This document shows positions 58,366 through 64,000 of a stretch of 64,000 nt of DNA, one piece after another. This DNA comes from Pithys albifrons albifrons (Eukaryota; Chordata; Aves; Passeriformes; Thamnophilidae): the NCBI RefSeq assembly GCF_047495875.1, contig NC_092497.1, forward strand, positions 6,168,937 through 6,232,936. Reading direction: 5' to 3'. How positions within the stretch are numbered: the first letter of the stretch is position 1; each line of letters starts with the position of its first letter. The position numbers and the translations under genes were made by a program. Below the pieces are notes generated by a model that worked only from the letters and a program-made list of their open reading frames with translations, did not search any database and was not told the DNA's origin.

Positions 58366-58728
58366 TGTGAGAAAAATCTTGGCTCGAAGAATTTTTAGAG
58401 AGACAAGTTGAAGGAGCAAAGCAAAATAGGGTTTAATGGCCAAACTGAGGGCACAGGGTGCCTCGCCACAGCGAAGTCGCCGGGGAGCACACGGGGGAGG
58501 GGGAGGTCACCCCCATTTATTTCCTTCACGCCACACCCTCTTCCCTCCCCTCCAGGAGTCCATCCCTCCATAGTCCATGTATGGTCCCGTGCACGCTGAT
58601 TCGAGGTTACTCCATCACTTCACTTCTTCATTGCCTTCTTTGGGTAATTTCTTGCTGCGTCATCAACGCTGATTGGCCCATCCAGTCGCCCTATTAGGCC
58701 CTACCACTGTCCGCAGGCCCTGACAACA
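58366..58728 (-). mobile_element. Endogenous retrovirus 3' LTR (minus strand, 363 bp)
   Basis: On the minus strand it runs from TGTTGTCAGGGCC (58,728) to TTTTTCTCACA (58,366). It has a CCAAT box (GGGCCAATCAGC, near 58,670), a TATA-like AATAAATGGG (58,521) and an ATTAAA poly(A) signal (58,437), in LTR order. The GC content is well above the flanks. The polypurine tract AGCAAGGGGGGC immediately upstream (58,729-58,740) marks it as a 3' LTR. It differs in sequence and orientation from the LTR at 56.3 kb. No direct repeat flanking the element was found, in keeping with a truncated provirus. Confidence 0.75.
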
Positions 58729-58960
58729 GCCCCCCTTGCTGAGGCTGCTGCCTCACAGACTGCCCGCCAAATTCACCTGTCTAACCTGCATGTGGAGAAA
58801 TCCCCCCCTTAAAGGGCCATTCCGCTTTTCCAAAAAGCAATTAACACAGAACCTTTTAATTCAACTGTTCAAATCAACCAAAATCCCTTCCTTCCACACC
58901 TCCCACAACGAACCCACTCTTTTTATTTCTCACAAAGGTTTTCAAGTGCCCCTTGTGATA
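58729..58960 (-). mobile_element. Retroviral 3' noncoding fragment with polypurine tract
   Basis: Sequence upstream of the minus-strand LTR, beginning with the polypurine tract and continuing with GGCAGCAGCCTCAGC and a segment containing GGAATGGCCCTTTAAGGGGG. No gag, pol or env motif is visible. The left limit is uncertain; composition returns to background near 58,960. Confidence 0.45.
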
Positions 58961-59570
58961 ATAGGATCACTATAAGCACCAGTTGTGATCTGTTTATATG
59001 CCAGCAACCCAATGGTAGGCATAAAATACGCACAAAGAAGATGAAATTTGCTGATGAAACACAACTGCAAAAACAAAAAACAGTGATGAAAAAAAAAGTA
59101 CAATGATATAATTCCAAATACTCCAAATGAATAAAACCACAGATGCGGACATGTGGTTAATGTGGTTTAAAATGAAGAGATGTTAGGGAGTAGATATCAA
59201 ATATAGACAGGATGAAGGGAATATAAAAAGGGAAAATAACTCCAGTGGCTACCAGACTACTAATATCACAACTAAAGTAAAGCTCCAGTGGAGAGACAGA
59301 GTATAACTTGAAAGTTTTCAGAGCAGTTGGTAAACCACAGTAGAAATGACAAAAAGTAAAACGAGAAAGATAATAAAGAGCTGGAATAAAAATTCTATAA
59401 AATCTCTTCTGCTTTCATTTTTTGAGACAAGCAACAGGGTTCACTGCAGTTTCCAACCTAGGTGACTTAAAGTTTCAACATGAAGAATATGCCAGATAGC
59501 AGTTTTGATCTATCTTATTCCCACTCACTAAAAACAGAATTTCAAAATGAGTCTAGGAAAAACTTAAAAT
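58961..59570. other. Unannotated AT-rich noncoding DNA
   Basis: No recognisable gene or repeat. Confidence 0.35.
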
Positions 59571-59601
59571 ATAATAACAATAATAATAATAAATCATAAG
59601 C

Positions 59602-59662
<61 letters not shown>

Positions 59663-59663
59663 T
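59571..59663. repeat. (AAT)n trinucleotide microsatellite
   Basis: Two AAT runs separated by AAATCATAAGC; the longer has about 19 uninterrupted units. Confidence 0.98.
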
Positions 59664-60155
59664 CATCTTTCCCACAAAATGGACATCTACATGTTTCTGC
59701 AAGCAAATTCCACTGATTTTTATTTGGGTTTTTTTAAACTATTTCTCTATTACTTCTTTGGGGGAAAATGGATACATTTACACTAATGTCATGTGAAAGG
59801 GGGGAGAGGGACAGAAATGCAAAGATTTCTAGTCCCACCTATATTAAGTCATTGGGTCCTGAGGTCTATTAAGCCAATCAGTGAAGAAATTCAATAGCAG
59901 AAAATCAGATGAATTCTGGCGAATAAATGGAGTTTATATTAACATAGATAAATAACAAACATAACTGTATAGAAAGAACAATTCATTCTGACATTCAGAA
60001 CTTCTAAAATTTTTAAGAATAAATGTTCATTAATATTGAAGCAAAGTTATCTTTAAGTGAGTCTGAAGTTCATCATATATATATCTTTGCTATAAAATTC
60101 CTACTTTTATTAAGCTTTTAAATTATCATTATTTCTAGTAAATTATGGAAAACAA
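59664..60155. other. Unannotated AT-rich noncoding DNA
   Basis: No recognisable gene or repeat. Confidence 0.35.
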
Positions 60156-60352
60156 ACCTTCCCTTCCCAAAGCTTCCCAAAGCTTCCGAAAACTTCCCAA
60201 ACCTTTCTTTCCCGTACTTTCTCAAGCCATCCCAAGCTATCCTAACTATTCTCTTCCCTTCCCAAACCTTCCTTTCCATTCCAATCCTTCCTCTCCCAAA
60301 CTTTCCCAACCTTTAGCTCCCAAACCTTTCAAACCTTACCTTCCCTGCCCCC
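60156..60352. repeat. Degenerate C/T-A minisatellite, units like CTTCCCAAA
   Basis: About 200 bp of imperfect 9-11 bp units (CTTCCCAAAG, CTTCCCAAAC, CTTTCCCAAC and similar), almost free of G on this strand. It is open in frames on both strands because of its composition, not because it encodes proteins. Confidence 0.85.
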
Positions 60353-61727
60353 TTTGACAATAATCAGTGGTCATACAGATTTTGACAAGCACACCAGAAC
60401 TTTACGTATTGCTGGAGGAAATTCTTATTCTTAACAATTCTTTTACTGTCTGGGAGAGAAAGAAAAACAAAGTACAAACAGATCTAGAGGAGGAAAACAA
60501 AAGGATAAGACAACGAGAACAGAACATAAAACACAGCTTCAACATTAGGAACATTGTAACTCTGTCCTTGAAAGGTGTTCTCTTCTTCCCTCCAACCTGA
60601 AAGTCAGCCCTGCTCTTAACACAGAATCAAAGTCAACTTAGCTTATGATGTCAAGACTGATGGATTTTTATCCAGAGATGAACATAAAAAAGTCAATTTG
60701 ATGCAGAAGATACAGAATGGTTGTGTAATTTTTAACTTCAAAATTGGAGGTAACTTCAGATAAAGCAGTGTATTCTGACTTTTAAAGTACAAACTGTTAT
60801 TCACTTTATTCTCTTGTAAATATCTTGGGATGCTACATTCTTCTGTCAGCCTTCCCAAGGGACAAATTACCCCCCCTTTACAGTGTGTGATAATATAAAT
60901 ATAATTAGTATCATATTGATTAAAAAAATCCATTAGAAGCTTTGAGAGATTTTTAGATTAACTTCTTTTAAGAGAAGTTGGATACTTAACCTGCTCAGAC
61001 ACTTTTAGACGGTCATGCATTTATAGCCTTAGGCATTTAAACATTACTAAAAATCTGGTGGAATATGTGCACCAATCCATATGTGGCAACGGCTGCCTTA
61101 CTTTAGGCATTGAAAACCATATGTTTCATCTGCCAGTCTTGCATCAGAAACATCTCTAAAAACTTCTAGATTCAACAGAGGAAAACAATTTGTTCTGTGT
61201 TATGTGAGCATCCATGTAGCCAAGAGGAAGTTTACACTCCTGGAAATGCAACCACAGAGCCTTGTACTGAGATTTTCACTACCACCTCTGTTGGTTTGGC
61301 TTTTAAGAGGAGAGATGTTATGGTCACCAGTGTGTATTGCTAAAGGGATGAGTAGCTTTTTCTCTTTCCATCTCAGTAACCATCAGAAAATACAAACTGA
61401 TTTTCTCTAGTATGATATGTCAGACCACAAAGAATTGGTACAAACAAGCTGAACATGGCTCCTTCACAAGAATGGAAATGATCCATTTCTCCCAGCTATT
61501 TATACCTCTGTGCTTGATTGAGGAGGTGTGGAATTACATCAAGGAAAAGCAGGTATCATTGTCTCAGGTTAAGTGATTCCTAACCAAAGAATAATATAGT
61601 CTGTGTAGTCTGAAAAGAAAAGGTTGTGGCACTCATGGCTCTTGATTTTCAAAAGCCTTCAAGCCAGGACTTTGAAGCAAAAATTACTTATTTACTTGTT
61701 GAATTCTGGGAATCTGTTTTGCTTGGA
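60353..61727. other. Unannotated AT-rich noncoding DNA
   Basis: No recognisable gene or repeat over about 1.4 kb. Confidence 0.4.
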
Positions 61728-61824
61728 GGGGTTTTTTTTGTTTTGTTTCTTTGTTTGTTTTGTGAGGTTTCATTTGTTGTTGGTTTTTTTTAATTCCTAA
61801 TTTCTTCTTTTTTTTTTTTTTCTG
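61728..61824. repeat. T/G-rich low-complexity tract
   Basis: TTTTGTTTTG and TTTGTTTG units, ending in a T15 or longer run; same class as the tracts near 20.6-21.1 kb. Confidence 0.75.
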
Positions 61825-62961
61825 AAACAAAACCAACAATCAAACCCTTTTCGCAGGGGTGAGGGGGACAGTGAGGGAGAAGTAATACTTGGATTTTAAA
61901 TATAACAGTCTGGCCCTAAAAAATGTATAGCATTTTCTCTCTCCCTGAAGTTGAAATCACAACATTTTTTTGGCAGCCAAAAGCTCTCCAAATTATATTT
62001 ATTCTCAATTTTTGAATGTTTCGGTATCTCAACAGAAACTGTAAAAAAATCTAATTAACAATGGTGAGAATGAAAAAAAATGTATTTATTCAGGTGTTAT
62101 TTTCAACTACATTATTTTAACAACAATGAAAAAAAGAATTACTTGGTTATTTGTCAAAGACCAAAAAATATGACATTAAAACTACCTTTAGAGAACAGAA
62201 AAAAGTATGAAAATCTTCAATTAAGTCCAATATCTTTATTTTTAAAAGCCTTTTGGTCCTAATGCAATTTACCTGAGACTGTGAGTCAGAGAACCCTTCT
62301 ATTCCCTGAATACTCACTCTATCACTTAATACTGATTTAACAACCACAAGAAGAACTTCGCTGATTAAATATTAAATATTCCATTCAAATGTGAAACAGT
62401 ACAGTCGAAAATGGTTCCCAGTCTCTGACTGTAGGTCCCTTATAGGAGAAAAGTAAGGACATGTAAGAGCAGAAGTCAGGAAGACAAAGGCACAAAACGA
62501 GGTGTTATTAGCAATGGAAGTAAAATGGATAAAGGAAAAGTTTTCCAAGAGTCTAAGAAATGAAACATGGACAAAAGAAAATGTTAAGTCTGCCATGCAG
62601 CAGAGAGGAAAGAAGCAGATAATGGATATTAATAAGAATTGTTAAATACTTGATGGGTTTGATGCTTTAGCTGTCAATGAAAAGGTAGTGATAGTTGACA
62701 AATGGAGAGAGAGGTCACAAGGCAGAATTAAACCAGCCATGGTTAAAGAACAGTATGACCTGAACATCGTCACATAAGCAAGGGCTGATGAAATTTATAC
62801 TGTTAAAGTGTCCGCCAAGAATTGCAAAGGAAACTTTAAAATCTATTTTTGAGAACCCATTGAGATAGTCCAAGTGAACTGGGAAAGGGTGGTTACCTTC
62901 TGGGATTTGAGGGAAGCTTATCAGTGGAAGTGCAAGTCAGAAAATTCATCTTCTTTGGTCC
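61825..62961. other. Unannotated AT-rich noncoding DNA
   Basis: No recognisable gene or repeat before the second RTE copy. Confidence 0.4.
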
Positions 62962-62992
<31 letters not shown>

Positions 62993-64000
62993 GGGTAGGC
63001 TTCGCGAACAAAGATTTGGGAGGGGCACTACCCATGCTGGCTTCAAGCGTGCTGGTGGTTAAAAAGGCCGATATGGGATAGGCAGGTCCAGTCACAAAAA
63101 GCACAGCGGAACGTCTCCCTAGATGATATTGGTGAGGAACAGTTTTTTCTGCGTTGTCTTTTTTCCTTGAGACTGACTGCATGCATTCTCAAAGGAAACA
63201 GCAGCGTCATGAATGGTGTGTGTCCATAAATCCTGATTGGAGGCCAGAGTGGACCATTGATGGCAGTCAATATGGCCAAGGCTGAGGTGTTGTTTCAGGG
63301 AGTCCTTGTATCTTTTCTTCGGGGCTCCTCTCTTGCGACAGCCAGTGGTGAGTTCACCATAGAGCACAATGTTTGGGAGGTGGTGATCCTCCATCCTGGA
63401 GACGTGCCCTGCCCAGTGCAGCTGCGTTCTCATCAGCATGGCCTCGATACTGCTGACCCCTGCCTGTTCAAGAACAGACACATTGGTCACGTAATCAGAC
63501 CAGTGGATGTTTAGGATTGAACGGAGGCAGCGCTGATGGAAAGGTTCGAGAAGTCGCAGGTGGTGGCAATAGATGACTCATGATTCAGACCCATATAAAA
63601 CAGTAGACAGTACAATGGCTCTGTAGACACTGATCTTTGTACTTTTCTTCAAGTGTTTATTGGACCAGACTCTTTTATGGAGTTATCCAAAGGCTCTGTA
63701 TGCCTTTGTTAGCCTGTTGTCTATCTCCTTGTCAATCTTACCATCTGAGGAAATGATTCTTCCCAGATAGGTGAACTGCTGAACTGAATTAAGCTCTGAA
63801 TTGCTTATGGTGATGTGACGATAATGGAAGACTTCTTGAGGTGCAGGTTGGTAGAGAACTTCTGTCTTCTTCAAGATGACTTCCAGCCCAAAAAGCTCAG
63901 CAGCCTCTACAAAACAGGATGTTAAGCACTGCAGAGCTGCTTCTGTGTGAGCAATGAGGGCGGCATCATCACCAAAAAGCAGCTCGCGGACAAGGTGATT
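62962..64000 (-). mobile_element. RTE-clade LINE, second copy, 3' part (runs off the window)
   Basis: An (ATG)n tail of about 11 units (62,962-62,994) is followed on the plus strand by the same 3' end as the 24.4-kb copy (GTAGGCTTCGCGAACAAAG then ATTTGGG). The sequence stays alignable with that copy up to the window edge. It carries the decayed C-terminal ORF half: LGRIISSDGKIDKEIDNRL, WAGHVSRMEDHHLPNIVLYG, KKRYKDSLKQHLSLGHID and a Cys/His motif with all four ligands, FRCAFCDWTCLSHIGLFNHQHAC. The catalytic box at 63,962-63,977 reads LLFGDDAA, so both Asp are kept but Ala is Gly. Frameshifts separate the pieces. Its 5' limit lies beyond 64,000. Confidence 0.94.
63043..63874 (-). pseudogene. 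RTE ORF C-terminal remnant (second copy)
   Basis: Three frame-shifted segments cover the end of the RTE ORF: the palm/thumb-side piece KKTEVLYQPAPQEVFHYRHI with the QQFTYLGRIISSDGKID block (63,683-63,874), the WAGHVSRMEDHH and KRYKDSLKQHLSLGHIDCHQ segment (63,119-63,490), and the last piece with the CAFC...HQHAC motif (63,043-63,279). The reading order matches the 24.4-kb copy, so the same ORF architecture is shared. The breaks show that this copy cannot make protein. Confidence 0.9.

Overview
This is vertebrate nuclear DNA, almost certainly from a bird. The base composition is AT-rich and no host protein-coding exon, rRNA gene or intact tRNA gene can be supported. The recognisable content is retrotransposons. 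CR1 LINEs with the avian 3' end (repeats of ATTCTATG) appear at least six times on both strands. There are also older, more diverged CR1 relics and a MIR-type SINE core. The window looks like intergenic desert or part of a very long intron.

Layout. 1-12.4 kb: unannotated AT-rich DNA with two short CR1 3' fragments (2.8 and 3.5 kb), microsatellites and a MIR-like SINE (11.4 kb). 12.45-16.66 kb: a CR1 fragment followed by a 3.8 kb near-complete CR1 on the minus strand, with decayed ORF1 (esterase type) and ORF2 (endonuclease plus reverse transcriptase). 16.7-24.3 kb: mostly unrecognised. 24.366-27.855 kb: an apparently full-length RTE-clade LINE on the minus strand with an ATG-repeat tail and an exact 10-bp target-site duplication. 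28-56 kb: unrecognised DNA with one young CR1 piece, three ancient CR1 relics, several microsatellites and a promoter- or LTR-like segment near 35.1-35.6 kb. 56.19-57.45 kb: a nested composite locus (below). 58.37-58.96 kb: the 3' end of another endogenous retrovirus, minus strand. 62.96 kb to the window end: a second RTE copy, minus strand, cut by the window edge.

The composite at 56.2-57.45 kb is the most informative part. A SINE on the minus strand has a 5S rRNA head, a middle matching the 5' region of the RTE LINE at 24-28 kb, and a 3' end matching the RTE 3' end, so it is best read as an RTE-mobilised SINE. A 14-bp target-site duplication brackets it. Inside it sits a retroviral LTR on the plus strand, followed by a primer-binding site that continues for 65 nt as the complement of tRNA-Lys(CUU), far beyond the normal 18 nt. 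A 123-bp stretch of the SINE is present on both sides of this LTR-tRNA block. This looks like aberrant insertion of a reverse-transcription intermediate that still carried a copy of its primer tRNA.

The autonomous RTE, the 5S SINE that borrows its ends and the retroviral insert form a small parasite-on-parasite ecology. An RTE of this kind in a bird fits AviRTE, the family reported as horizontally shared between several tropical bird lineages and filarial nematodes. That name is inferred from protein motifs and host, not from a database match.
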